From Paracoccus sp041927875 (GTDB lineage: Bacteria; Pseudomonadota; Alphaproteobacteria; Rhodobacterales; Rhodobacteraceae), in the NCBI RefSeq assembly GCF_041927875.1, contig NZ_JBHFHN010000010.1: a stretch of DNA of 64,000 nt. One strand, given 5' to 3'. Positions within the stretch are counted from its first letter, which is position 1. Each line of letters opens with the position of its first letter. Below the pieces are notes generated by a model. The model was given only the letters and a program-made list of their open reading frames with translations, ran no database searches and had not been told where the DNA came from. The position numbers were made by a program, and so were the translations under genes. Of this stretch, positions 24,608 through 33,064 are shown piece after piece.

Positions 24608-26577
24608 CGATGCGGCAAGGCGCGATGCTGGCGGCGCTGCTGACCACGGGCGCGGGCCTGTGGCTGGCGGCGGCGCTGCGGCTGCTGCCGCTGGCGGATT
24701 GGCCGGGCCTGCCGATGGACCCCGACGCGATGACGGTGGACCAGATCCTGCTGGCGTTCGGCCTGATGCCGCGCGGCGCCATCGCGCTGGTCGCCGGGGC
24801 GGCACTGGGGCTGGCCGGGGCGATCCTGCAGGTCGTGCTGCGCAACCCCATCGCCGATCCGACCACGCTGGGGATTTCGGCGGGCGCGCAGTTGGCGCTG
24901 GTGCTGGCGACGATCCTGGCGCCCGGACTGCTGGACCACGGGCGCGGCGCGGTGACGCTGGCGGGTGCGGCGCTGGCGGCGGCGCTGGTCATGGCCATCG
25001 GCGCGCGTCGTGGCTTTGCGCCCGCGACGGTGGTGATCGCGGGGATGCTGGTCGGGATGACCGCCTCGGCCATCGCTACGGCGGTGACGCTGGCGCAGGG
25101 GCATTACCTACTGTCGCTGGTGATCTGGAATGGCGGCGCGCTGGCGCAGCAGGACTGGGGCGGCGTCGCAAGGCTGGCCGGGGTGCTGGCCGTGGGGGCC
25201 ATCGCCTCGGCGGCCCTGGTGCGACCGTTGCAAGTGCTGTCACTCGGGGCCGAGAGCGCGCGCGGGCTGGGCCTGAATGTCGCTTTGCTGCGCGTCATGG
25301 CCATTGCGGTGGCGGTCGGCCTGTCGGCGGCGGTATCGGCCGAACTGGGGCTGATCGGGTTTGTCGGGCTGGCCGGTCCGGCGCTGGCCCGCGGGTTCGG
25401 CGCGCGCGGCACGGGGGCGCTGCTGGCGCAGTCGGCCCTGGCCGGGGCGGCGGTTCTGTCGCTGTGCGACGGGCTGGTGCTGGCACTGGGTGACGCCACC
25501 GGCGCGCGGTTTCCCACGGGCGCGATCACCGGGCTGGTCGGCGGTCCGCTGATGCTGGCGCTGCTGGTTCGCCTGCGCGGATCGACACCGCCGGGGACCG
25601 AGGCCGCCGATCCCCCGGCACCCCGCAGCCACCGCCCGCGCGTGATCCTGATTGCGCTGGCGGCGCTGGTGACCGCCGGGCTGGTGCTGCTGGCCTGGAT
25701 CGGCCGGGTGCCCGGCGGCTGGGCGGTGCTGGACGCGGAAAGCCTCGCCGCGTTCCTGCCGATGCGATTGCCGCGCCTGCTGGCGGCGGCCTCGGCCGGG
25801 GCGGCGCTGGCGCTGGCCGGCGCGATCCTGCAACGCCTGACCGCCAATCCGCTGGCCTCGCCCGAGGTGCTGGGCGTGTCGGGCGGCGCCTCGCTGGGCT
25901 ATGCCGCCGTGGTGCTGGCTGCGGCTGCGCCCGGGCAGACGGCGCGGATCGCGGGTGCCATGGCGGGGGCCGCGGTGGCGCTGACGCTCGTGTCGGCCTT
26001 CGTGCGGCGCCGCGATCTGCCGGCCGAGCGGGTGCTGCTGGCGGGGATCGCGGTGTCGGCGCTGGCGTCCTCGGTGCTGGGCGCGATCATGGCGCGGGGC
26101 GATGCGCGGGCGTTCCAGATCCTCGGCTGGATCAGCGGGTCGTCATCGGCGGTGACGCTGCCTGCGGCGCTGGCGCTGGCGGGGATCGCCTTGTCGCTGT
26201 TCGCGCTTGCGGCGCTGGCAGGGCGCTGGCTGACGCTGCTGCCGTTGGGCGCCGGAGTGGCGCAGGGGCTGGGGCTGGGCGTCACCCGCGCCCGCGCCGC
26301 GCTGATCCTGCTGGCCGGGCTGGCCACGGGGGCGGCCACCATCGTGGTCGGCCCGCTCAGCTTTGTGGGGCTGATCGCGCCGCATCTGGCCCGCCGAAGC
26401 GGCTTGGCCCGCCCGGTTCAGCATCTGGCCGGGGCGGCGCTGATCGGCGCGGCGCTGATGCTGGCCGCCGATTTCGGCGCGCGGATGGCGGGCTTTCCCT
26501 ATGAGCTGCCGCTGGGGCTGTTTGCGTCGCTGATCGGGGCGCCATGGCTGATCTGGATGATGATGAGGATGCGATGA
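24604..26577 (+). CDS. fhuB: Fused iron-siderophore ABC permease (FhuB-like)
   Basis: Inner-membrane permease of 657 residues in which two FecCD domains are fused, as in FhuB. Each half carries its own copy of the family motifs: LQVVLRNPIADPTTLGISAG and IGFVGLAGPALARGFG in the first, and MRLPRLLAAASAGAALALAG, LTANPLASPEVLGVSGGASL and FVGLIAPHLARRSG in the second. A Pro-rich linker near residue 335 separates them. It overlaps the binding-protein gene by 4 nt and the ATPase gene by 4 nt. The FhuB-type fusion points to hydroxamate siderophores. Confidence 0.9.
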   Translation: MTMRQGAMLAALLTTGAGLWLAAALRLLPLADWPGLPMDPDAMTVDQILLAFGLMPRGAIALVAGAALGLAGAILQVVLRNPIADPTTLGISAGAQLALVLATILAPGLLDHGRGAVTLAGAALAAALVMAIGARRGFAPATVVIAGMLVGMTASAIATAVTLAQGHYLLSLVIWNGGALAQQDWGGVARLAGVLAVGAIASAALVRPLQVLSLGAESARGLGLNVALLRVMAIAVAVGLSAAVSAELGLIGFVGLAGPALARGFGARGTGALLAQSALAGAAVLSLCDGLVLALGDATGARFPTGAITGLVGGPLMLALLVRLRGSTPPGTEAADPPAPRSHRPRVILIALAALVTAGLVLLAWIGRVPGGWAVLDAESLAAFLPMRLPRLLAAASAGAALALAGAILQRLTANPLASPEVLGVSGGASLGYAAVVLAAAAPGQTARIAGAMAGAAVALTLVSAFVRRRDLPAERVLLAGIAVSALASSVLGAIMARGDARAFQILGWISGSSSAVTLPAALALAGIALSLFALAALAGRWLTLLPLGAGVAQGLGLGVTRARAALILLAGLATGAATIVVGPLSFVGLIAPHLARRSGLARPVQHLAGAALIGAALMLAADFGARMAGFPYELPLGLFASLIGAPWLIWMMMRMR

Positions 26578-27350
26578 CAGACCCGCTGTTTCACATCGAT
26601 GGGCTGGATGTCGCGGTGCCGTCCCGCAAGCTGCTGGACGGCATCGCACTGGGCATTCCCGCCGGGCAGGTGACCGCGCTGATCGGCCATAACGGGTCGG
26701 GCAAATCCACCCTGCTGAAGGTGCTGGCCCGGCAGGTTGCCGCCAGCCGCGGGCGGGTGCAGTTCGCGGGTCGCGACCTGGCCGACTGGCCCGCGCGCGA
26801 CTTTGCCCGTCGCCTGGCCTTCCTGCCGCAATCGCCCCCGCCGGCCGAGGGGATGACAGTGCGCGAACTGGTCGCATTGGGCCGCTTTCCCTGGCATGGG
26901 TCGCTGGGCCGGTTCGGCGCGCAGGACCGCGCCGCCGTGGCCGCCGCGATGCAGGAATGCGCCGTGGCCGAGTTTGCCGACCGGCTGGTCGACACGCTGT
27001 CGGGCGGCGAACGGCAGCGGGTCTGGCTGGCGATGATGGTGGCGCAGCAGGCCGACACGCTTCTGCTCGACGAACCCATCAGCGCGCTGGACATCGCCCA
27101 TCAGGTCGAGGTGCTGGCACTGGTGCGCCGCATGTGCCACAGTCAGGGCCGCAGCGCCGTCGTCGTGCTGCACGAGGTCAACATGACTGCGCGGTTCTGC
27201 GATCACGTCGTCGCGCTGCGGTCGGGTCGGGTGATCATGCAGGGCGGCCCCGCGACGCTGATGCGCCCCGATGCGCTGGCCGCCATTTATGGCCTGCCGA
27301 TGCAGGTGCTGACCCGCAACGACGGTGCGCCGGTCGCGGTGCCGGATTGA
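26574..27350 (+). CDS. fhuC: Iron-siderophore ABC transporter ATP-binding protein (FhuC-like)
   Basis: ATPase partner of the FhuB-like permease, about 258 residues. Walker A GHNGSGKST, Q-loop LPQSPPPAEGMTVRELVALG, signature LSGGERQRVWLAMMV, Walker B TLLLDEPISALD and switch His in VLHEVNM are all present. The start at 26574 overlaps the fhuB-like stop (ATGA). A start at 26544 would be inside the permease gene and is rejected. It is followed after 12 nt by a half-size ABC transporter gene. Confidence 0.9.
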   Translation: MTDPLFHIDGLDVAVPSRKLLDGIALGIPAGQVTALIGHNGSGKSTLLKVLARQVAASRGRVQFAGRDLADWPARDFARRLAFLPQSPPPAEGMTVRELVALGRFPWHGSLGRFGAQDRAAVAAAMQECAVAEFADRLVDTLSGGERQRVWLAMMVAQQADTLLLDEPISALDIAHQVEVLALVRRMCHSQGRSAVVVLHEVNMTARFCDHVVALRSGRVIMQGGPATLMRPDALAAIYGLPMQVLTRNDGAPVAVPD

Positions 27351-27362
27351 ACAGGAACCAGG

Positions 27363-29069
27363 ATGCTGCGTGATTTTTGGGGATATTACCGCCCGCATAT
27401 GGGCTTGTTCCTGCTGGATTTCGGCTGCGCGATCCTGTCGGGCCTGCTGGAACTGGCCTTTCCGCTGGCCGTCACCGCCTTCATCGACCGGCTCCTGCCG
27501 CAGGGCGACTGGGCGCTGACACTGGCCGCAGCGGGCGGGCTGCTGGCGCTCTATGCGCTGAACGCGGCGCTGCTGTCGGTTGTCATCTACTGGGGGCACA
27601 AGCTGGGCATCAACATCGAGACCCGGATGCGCGCCCGCGCCTTTGACCATCTGACCCGGCTGTCCTGGCGCTGGCACGACCGCGCCCGCACGGGCAAGCT
27701 GGTCGCCCGCGTCACCCGAGATCTGGAAGACATCGGCGAGGTGGCCCATCACGGCCCCGAGGATGCGTTCATCGCGGTCATGACCTTTGTCGGCGCCTTT
27801 GTCCTGATGTTCCGCGTGCAGCCGTCGCTGGCGCTGATCGTTGCGCTGATCGTGCCGGCGATGATGGCGTTGGTCATCGTCTATGGCGGCCGCATGACGG
27901 CGACCTGGCGCGCGATCTTTGGCCGTGTCGGCGATTTCAATGTCCGCCTGGACGAGGCTCTGGGCGGCGTCCGGGTCGTGCAGGCCTTCGGCAACGAAAC
28001 GCACGAGGCCGAATTGTTCGCCCGCGACAATGCGCGCTATCGCGATGCCAAGCTCAGGGCCTATCGCGTGATGGCCGTCAGTTCGACCCTGCAATATCTG
28101 GGCCTGCGTTTCGTGCAGGTGATCGTGATGGTGGTCGGTGCCTGGTTCGTGCTGGAGGGCCGGCTGACAACGGGCGGTTTCGTGGGGTTCCTGCTGCTGG
28201 TCGGGGTCTTTTATCGGCCGCTGGAAAAGATCGCGGCGGTGATCGAGACCTATCCCAAGGGCATTGCCGGGTTCCGCCGTTATCGCGACCTTCTGGCGAC
28301 GCCGGTGGAAATCGCCGACGCGCCCGGTGCGGTCGCGCCGCCTGTGCGCCCGGCGGTGCTGCAATTCGAGAGCGTGGGCTTTGCCTATGACCCGGCGCGC
28401 CCGATCCTGGACGATGTCAGCCTGACCGTGCGGGCCGGGGAAACGGTGGCTTTTGTCGGCCCGTCGGGCGCGGGCAAGACCACGCTGCTGGCGTTGGTGC
28501 CACGGTTTTACGACCCGACCGCCGGGCGGATCACACTGGACGGCACCGACCTGCGCGACCTGCGGCTGTCCGGTCTGCGACAGCTGATCGGGCTGGTCGG
28601 CCAGGACGTGTTCCTGTTTGGCGGCAGTCTGCGCGAAAACATCGCCTATGGCCGCATCGGCGCGACCGAAGACGAGATCCGCGCCGCCGCTGACCAAGCT
28701 CGGCTGGGCGATCTGATCGACAGCCTGCCACAGGGGCTGGACAGCACCGTCGGCGAACGCGGCGTGATGCTGTCGGGCGGCCAGAAACAGCGCGTGGCGA
28801 TTGCGCGGGCGTTCCTGAAAAACCCGCCCATCCTGATTCTGGACGAGGCGACCTCGGCGCTAGACACCCAGACCGAGCGCGACATTCAGGACGCCCTGGA
28901 CCACCTGTCGCAGGGGCGCACGACCCTGGTGATTGCACACCGGCTGGCCACCATCCGCAACGCCGACCGCATCGTCGTGATGGATGGCGGCCGGATCGTC
29001 GAAGCCGGCACCCATGCCGAATTGCTGGCCCGTCAGGGCCGCTATGCGGGGCTGGCCGCGCAGGGGTGA
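27363..29069 (+). CDS. Half-size ABC transporter (membrane domain plus ATPase)
   Basis: A 568-residue transporter with about six N-terminal membrane helices (MLRDFWGYYRPHMGLFLLDF and onwards) and a C-terminal ATPase from about residue 330: Walker A GPSGAGKTT, Q-loop VGQDVFLF, signature LSGGQKQRVAIARAF, Walker B ILILDEATSALD and switch His in IAHRLATI. Exporter-type fold, acting as a homodimer. Its place 12 nt after the FhuC-like gene suggests siderophore export, or import across the inner membrane as for YbtPQ/IrtAB. Direction cannot be settled from sequence. Confidence 0.85.
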   Translation: MLRDFWGYYRPHMGLFLLDFGCAILSGLLELAFPLAVTAFIDRLLPQGDWALTLAAAGGLLALYALNAALLSVVIYWGHKLGINIETRMRARAFDHLTRLSWRWHDRARTGKLVARVTRDLEDIGEVAHHGPEDAFIAVMTFVGAFVLMFRVQPSLALIVALIVPAMMALVIVYGGRMTATWRAIFGRVGDFNVRLDEALGGVRVVQAFGNETHEAELFARDNARYRDAKLRAYRVMAVSSTLQYLGLRFVQVIVMVVGAWFVLEGRLTTGGFVGFLLLVGVFYRPLEKIAAVIETYPKGIAGFRRYRDLLATPVEIADAPGAVAPPVRPAVLQFESVGFAYDPARPILDDVSLTVRAGETVAFVGPSGAGKTTLLALVPRFYDPTAGRITLDGTDLRDLRLSGLRQLIGLVGQDVFLFGGSLRENIAYGRIGATEDEIRAAADQARLGDLIDSLPQGLDSTVGERGVMLSGGQKQRVAIARAFLKNPPILILDEATSALDTQTERDIQDALDHLSQGRTTLVIAHRLATIRNADRIVVMDGGRIVEAGTHAELLARQGRYAGLAAQG

Positions 29070-29205
29070 CGGCGCCGCGGCAGACAAGGCGTTGCGGGCA
29101 TTGCCTCGGTCTGGCGCCCGGAAGTGCCTGTCTGCCGTGCGTCTGATGCCCGAGGGGGGAAGGATCCTGAGCCAAGCCCTTTCGGGCCATCTGTATTCGC
29201 CCGCA

Positions 29206-29325
29206 AGCAGGAACGGCATGACGGCGGTTGCGGTTCAGCCGCGGCTGGCACAGGTCGATCAGCGAGCAGGCGTCGCAGCGCGTGGGGTCATGGCCGGGGG
29301 CAGGCTGAGCAGCAGCGGTCAGGCC
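29206..29325 (-). pseudogene. Possible Cas4 C-terminal fragment
   Basis: On the minus strand a short open stretch reads DPTRCDACSLIDLCQPRL. This resembles the CxxCSLxxxCxP iron-sulfur motif near the C-terminus of Cas4 nucleases (type I-C style). Nothing recognisable flanks it in the same frame, so at most it is a relic; chance similarity of a short cysteine motif is possible. The remaining bases from 29070 to 29383 show no gene. Confidence 0.3.
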
Positions 29326-29383
29326 CATTATACGCCATACGACACTCCGCGCGTTACATCTAGCCATATAGCTGGACGGGAAT

Positions 29384-29536
29384 ATGTCCTTGTGGAACCT
29401 GCAAGACGCCAAGAACCGTGTCAGCGCCGTTGTCGACGCCGCCTTCGCGGGCCAGCCCCAGCAGGTGACGCGGCGCCGCGGGCCAGGCGCTACTGCGCGG
29501 CGCGATCCTGGGCCTGCTGTGCTACGCCACCTATGA
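29384..29536 (+). pseudogene. Truncated Phd/YefM-type antitoxin fragment
   Basis: The first 30 codons read MSLWNLQDAKNRVSAVVDAA followed by FAGQPQQVTRR, an excellent match to the N-terminal DNA-binding part of Phd/YefM antitoxins (WxLQDAKxRxSxvVDxAxxGxPQxVTRRG). The antitoxin sequence then stops: after about 29475 the frame runs into unrelated sequence and ends at TGA (29534-29536). The expected toxin-binding half and a toxin gene are absent. GGACGGGA lies before the ATG. Confidence 0.65.
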
Positions 29537-29663
29537 GTTCACCAATTTCGCCACCCTGCGCGACTGGCCGGTGCGCCAGGTGTTGATCGACACCGCTTGG
29601 GGCGGGGTGCTGACCGGGTTTTCGGCCTGGGCCGGGCTGACCGTCACCCGCTGGCTGTCATGA
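29469..29663 (+). pseudogene. 3' half of a DUF2177 membrane protein gene
   Basis: In a different frame from the antitoxin fragment, 29481-29663 encodes GQALLRGAILGLLCYATYEF followed by TNFATLRDWP, then VLIDTAWGGVLTGFSAWAGL. This is the C-terminal half of a DUF2177 inner-membrane protein (family pattern GLLaYaTYDLTNlATLkgWp...D.aWGtvLtg). An in-frame stop at 29466-29468 and the missing first half show it is truncated. DUF2177 genes often neighbour the CFA-synthase/DUF1365/FAD-oxidase cluster that follows here. Confidence 0.7.
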
Positions 29664-29848
29664 CGGCTCTGATCCTGGGCGACAGCGGCACCATCGGTGC
29701 GGCACTGGCCCAGGCGCCGCGGGCGCGCGGCGATCAGGTGATCGACGGGCCGACCCCCGCCGACACCGGCAGTTTTTCCGACGGGCGCGCCAAACGGGTC
29801 GAGGGGTGGCCACCTAGCCCTTCAGCCAGGGGGCCAGCTTGTCGGTAA
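29660..29848 (+). pseudogene. Truncated SDR-like gene start
   Basis: The ATG overlaps the DUF2177 stop. The frame opens MTALILGDSGTIGAALAQAP followed by RARGDQVID, a typical start of a short-chain dehydrogenase with a GxxGxxG nucleotide-binding motif. The similarity ends after about 30 residues and the frame closes inside the convergent GPx gene. A complete SDR would be about 230 residues, so this is a 5' fragment. Confidence 0.5.
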
Positions 29849-30347
29849 TCGCCCGCGCGCCGGGCTTGGTCATCGACCCCCAGGTGCCGACGACGACGCC
29901 ATTCGGGTCCAGCAGCACCTTGTTGAAGTTCCACGAGGGTTCAAAGCCCTGCGTGTCGCGCAGCCAGCGATAGAAGGGGTGGGCATCGGCGCCCTTGACC
30001 GGCGTGATGTCGGCCATCGGCAGGGTGATGCCGAACTTGATCGTGCAGAACTCTTTCACGCGCTTGGCGTCGTCATATTCCTGATCAAAGCTGTTCGACG
30101 GCACCGCCAGCACCACCAGACCGCGCGGGCCAAGGCTGTCGTGCAGGGCCTGCATATCCTCAAGCTGGCCGGTAAAGCCGCACATCGAGGCGGTGTTGAC
30201 CACCAGCACCGGCTGGCCGCGCCAGTCGGCGGTGTTCAGCGTGCCGCCGTCGATGGACGGAAAGGTAAAGCTGGGGGCATCCGCCGCTATCGCGGGGGCG
30301 GCGGTCAGCGCGGCAAGCGTCAGGGCGACAAACAGGCGACGGTTCAT
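29814..30347 (-). CDS. Glutathione-peroxidase-like protein, exported
   Basis: Thiol peroxidase of the GPx family, 177 residues with a signal peptide (MNRRLFVALTLAALTAAPAIAA). The active-site Cys is in VVNTASMCGFTGQL, and the WNFNK motif that supplies Trp and Asn is present. At the usual FPCNQF position the sequence is VPSNSF, so the catalytic Gln is replaced by Ser; relatives in this group often differ here. It should reduce peroxides in the periplasm. The ATG overlaps the stop of the upstream SDR gene. Confidence 0.87.
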   Translation of the reverse strand: MNRRLFVALTLAALTAAPAIAADAPSFTFPSIDGGTLNTADWRGQPVLVVNTASMCGFTGQLEDMQALHDSLGPRGLVVLAVPSNSFDQEYDDAKRVKEFCTIKFGITLPMADITPVKGADAHPFYRWLRDTQGFEPSWNFNKVLLDPNGVVVGTWGSMTKPGARAITDKLAPWLKG

Positions 30348-31110
30348 GACGGTTCTTTTCCAGAGGTGCGGGCCGCGTCGCGGGTCAGGCGGCGGGTCAG
30401 GCGGCGGGTCAGGGCAAGCGCCGCGCCATAGGGCAGGGCGCGCAGGATCTTCAGTGGCCAGGTCAGGCGGCGGGGAAAGTGGATCTCGAACCCGCGCCGG
30501 TCCAGACCCGCGACGATGCGGTTTGCGGCGGCTTCGGCGTCATCAGGCCGGGCATGTCGAAATCGTTGCGCGCCGTCATCCGGGTGGCGACGAAGCCGGG
30601 GCAGATCAGCCGCACATCGACGCGCGGCCACAGCTCGGCCCGCAGCGTCTCGGCCAGATTGATGACGCCTGCCTTGGTGGCGGAATAGATCTGGCCCTGC
30701 GGCAGGCCGACATAGCCCGCCACCGATCCGGTCAGCGCCAACTGCCCACCGGGGCGCAGCAGCGGCACGGCGGCCTGCGCGAACAGCAGGCTGCCGGTCA
30801 GATTGGTGGTCACGATCTGCGCCGCGCGCGCCGGGTCGGCCTGCATCGCCGCGCCGGGATCATACAGAGCCGCCAGCGTGATCGCGCGGTCGATCGGCCC
30901 CACCTGCGCCGCCACCTGCGCCAGACCTTCGGCATCGGCGGTGTCGCAGGGCAGGGCGGTCGCGCCCAGCTCCGCCGCCAGTGCCGCCAGCGGGCCGGGG
31001 GATCGCGCCGACAGGATCAGCCGCGCCCCGCGTGCCGCATAGGCGCGTGCCACGGCGGCGCCGATGCCGTCCGACGCGCCCATGATCCAGATGGCGGGGG
31101 CGTCAGGCAT
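30344..31110 (-). pseudogene. SDR-family oxidoreductase, frameshifted
   Basis: Short-chain dehydrogenase of the type found in CFA/photo-oxidative-stress clusters. Reading from 31110: IMGASDGIGAAVARAYAARG, LTGSVAGYVGLPQGQIYSAT and K (catalytic YSATK), then FVATRMTARNDFDMPGLMTP. At about 30536-30544 the frame is lost. The correct continuation, DDAEAAANRIVAGLDRRGFE and onwards, is in another frame and ends at 30344. The break is at a single GATGACGCC where two near-tandem copies would restore the frame, implying a deletion of about 10 nt between short direct repeats. Real mutation or sequence error cannot be told apart here. Confidence 0.8.
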
Positions 31111-32247
31111 GGGCCAACCGGTATTGCATCACATCGGTGCGGCCGGTGGCGAAACCGGCGATGCAGGCGGCCAGATAGAACCGCCAGACCCGGATGAAGC
31201 CCGCGTCAAAGCCAAGCGCCGCGACCTCATCCCGGCGGGCGTCGAACCGGTCCAGCCATTCGCGCAGGGTGCGGGCGTAATCGGCGCCAAAGCCGAAGGC
31301 GTCCTCTACCCGCAGGCCCGCGCGTTCGGCCTGATCGCGGAACCGGCTGGGCGAGGGCAGCATTCCGCCCGGAAAGATGAAGCTGCGGATCATGTCGCTG
31401 CCCTTGCGGTAGCGGTCAAAATGGCGGTCGTCGATGGTGATGGTCTGGATCATGGCGCGGCCTTTTTGTGCCAGCACCTCGCGCAGCTTGGCGAAATAGA
31501 CCGGCCAGAACTTTTCGCCCACCGCCTCGAACATCTCGATCGACACCACATGGTCATAGCGCCCGGCCTCGTCCCGGTAATCCTGAAGCGCGATCTGCGC
31601 CCCCGGACCCAGCCGTTCGCGGGCATAGGCCGCCTGTTCCTGCGACAGGGTCAGGCCCTTCGGCGCGAAATCGCCGCGCGACAGGGCGCGTTCGGCAAAG
31701 CCGCCCCAGCCGCAGCCGATCTCAAGCAGGCGGCCGGATGGCGCGCCAAGCCCGTCGATCATGCGGTCATATTTGCGGTGCTGCGCCGCCACCAGATCGT
31801 CGCCCGGCCCGTAGAGGGCCGAGGAGTAGGTCATCGTCGGGTCCAGCCACAGCCGATAGAAATCATTGCCCAGATCGTAATGCGCCGCGATCCGGCGCGG
31901 GTGTTGCGGTTCATCAGATAGATCAGCCGCGCCGCCAGCGCCTGAATCGGGTGGCCGTGAACATAGCGATCCAGCGCGCTTTCGTTCACCAGCCCCAGCG
32001 TCAGAAGCGCGGTCAGGTCGGGCGTGTCCACCCAGCCGTCGCGATAAGCCGCGGTCAGGCCGATGTCGCCTTTCGCCTCCAGTGCGGGCACCGCGCGCCA
32101 GTCGGCAATCGTCAGTTCCGCCGCCGGGCCGGGCGCGGGGCCGACGAAATCGCGCACCTGCCCGTCGGGCGTGGTCAGCCGCAGGCTGCCATGGCGCAGT
32201 GCGGCAAGGCTGCGCAGAAGCTGATCCTGAAAGCGGCGTTCAAACAT
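31103..32247 (-). pseudogene. CFA-synthase-like SAM methyltransferase, frameshifted
   Basis: Member of the cyclopropane-fatty-acyl-phospholipid synthase family (in related bacteria such enzymes also modify lipids to furan fatty acids). The N-terminal part starts at 32247 (MFERRFQDQLLRSL) and runs to LIYLMNRNTRAGSRR. The methyltransferase part, AHYDLGNDFYRLWLDPTM then LLEIGCGWGGFAERA, is in another frame and ends at 31103. The break near 31890 lies at TCGCGGCGCA, where a second copy 13 nt away would restore GSRRNIAAHYDLGNDFY. This implies a deletion between direct repeats. The start overlaps the DUF1365 gene. Confidence 0.8.
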
Positions 32248-33064
32248 GCGGATGGCCCCCCTTGGCCCGATCTGCTGCCGCACCTTCAGCGCGCGAGCTG
32301 GTCGCGTCGGCTTGGGCCGGTTTCGGATAAAAACGGACGCGCCGCCGCACAAGTTGCAGCGCTTGCCAGTGGATCAGCGCCATCACCCGCTGCGCCTGCA
32401 ACGGATGGCGCAGGCGCGCGGCGCGCAGGCTGGCGGGCGTCAGCGCCCGCGCAGGCCCCGCCATCGAGGTGCCGAGCCGCACCGCCCCATCGGCGCCGAT
32501 CCAGTCGACCCAGGCCCCGAACCGCCCCGGCCCCGCGTCAAAGCGGAATACATAATGGCCGTTGCGCGGCAGAAAGGGCGAGACGTGGAACAGCTTGTCG
32601 CCAGTGATCCGGTCGCAGGGGGCAATCGGGCGGCCATCGGGGTGGCGGCACAGATACAGGTGCCATTCGCCAAAGGTATTCGACACCTCGGCCAGCACCG
32701 CCCGCAGCCCGCCCGCGTCGCGCGCCAGCCAGAAGCTGACCGGGTTGAAGCCATAGAAACTGCTGCGCGGCATCGTCACCAGTGTGACCTGCGCATCGGC
32801 CAGCCCGACCGGGGCCAGCTGATCGCGGATGAAATCGCCAAGCGCGCTGCCGTCGCGCAGGCCATAGTCGCGCCGCCGCAGCGACCAGATCCCGGCGCGG
32901 TCGGGGCGGATCGGCAGGTGGCCCGCCTCGAACGCGGCCAGGGGCAGGGCCAGATAGGTGGCGCGATAGCGGAACTGGCGCGCCGCCTCGCCGCTGCGGC
33001 CATGCCAGATCGCGGTGTCGATCAGCGCGCCATCCCACAGATCGACCGGGCGGTCAGCGCACAT
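32240..33064 (-). CDS. DUF1365 family protein
   Basis: Protein of 274 residues with the DUF1365 signatures: GRSGEAARQFRYRATYLALP, MPRSSFYGFNPVSFWLARD, EVSNTFGEWHLY, then KLFHVSPFLPRNGHYVFRFD. Function is not firmly known, but the family is nearly always found between an FAD-dependent amine-oxidase-like gene and a CFA-synthase-like gene, as here, and is tied to lipid modification under singlet-oxygen stress. It overlaps both neighbours, so the cluster is one operon. Confidence 0.88.
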   Translation of the reverse strand: MCADRPVDLWDGALIDTAIWHGRSGEAARQFRYRATYLALPLAAFEAGHLPIRPDRAGIWSLRRRDYGLRDGSALGDFIRDQLAPVGLADAQVTLVTMPRSSFYGFNPVSFWLARDAGGLRAVLAEVSNTFGEWHLYLCRHPDGRPIAPCDRITGDKLFHVSPFLPRNGHYVFRFDAGPGRFGAWVDWIGADGAVRLGTSMAGPARALTPASLRAARLRHPLQAQRVMALIHWQALQLVRRRVRFYPKPAQADATSSRAEGAAADRAKGGHPHV

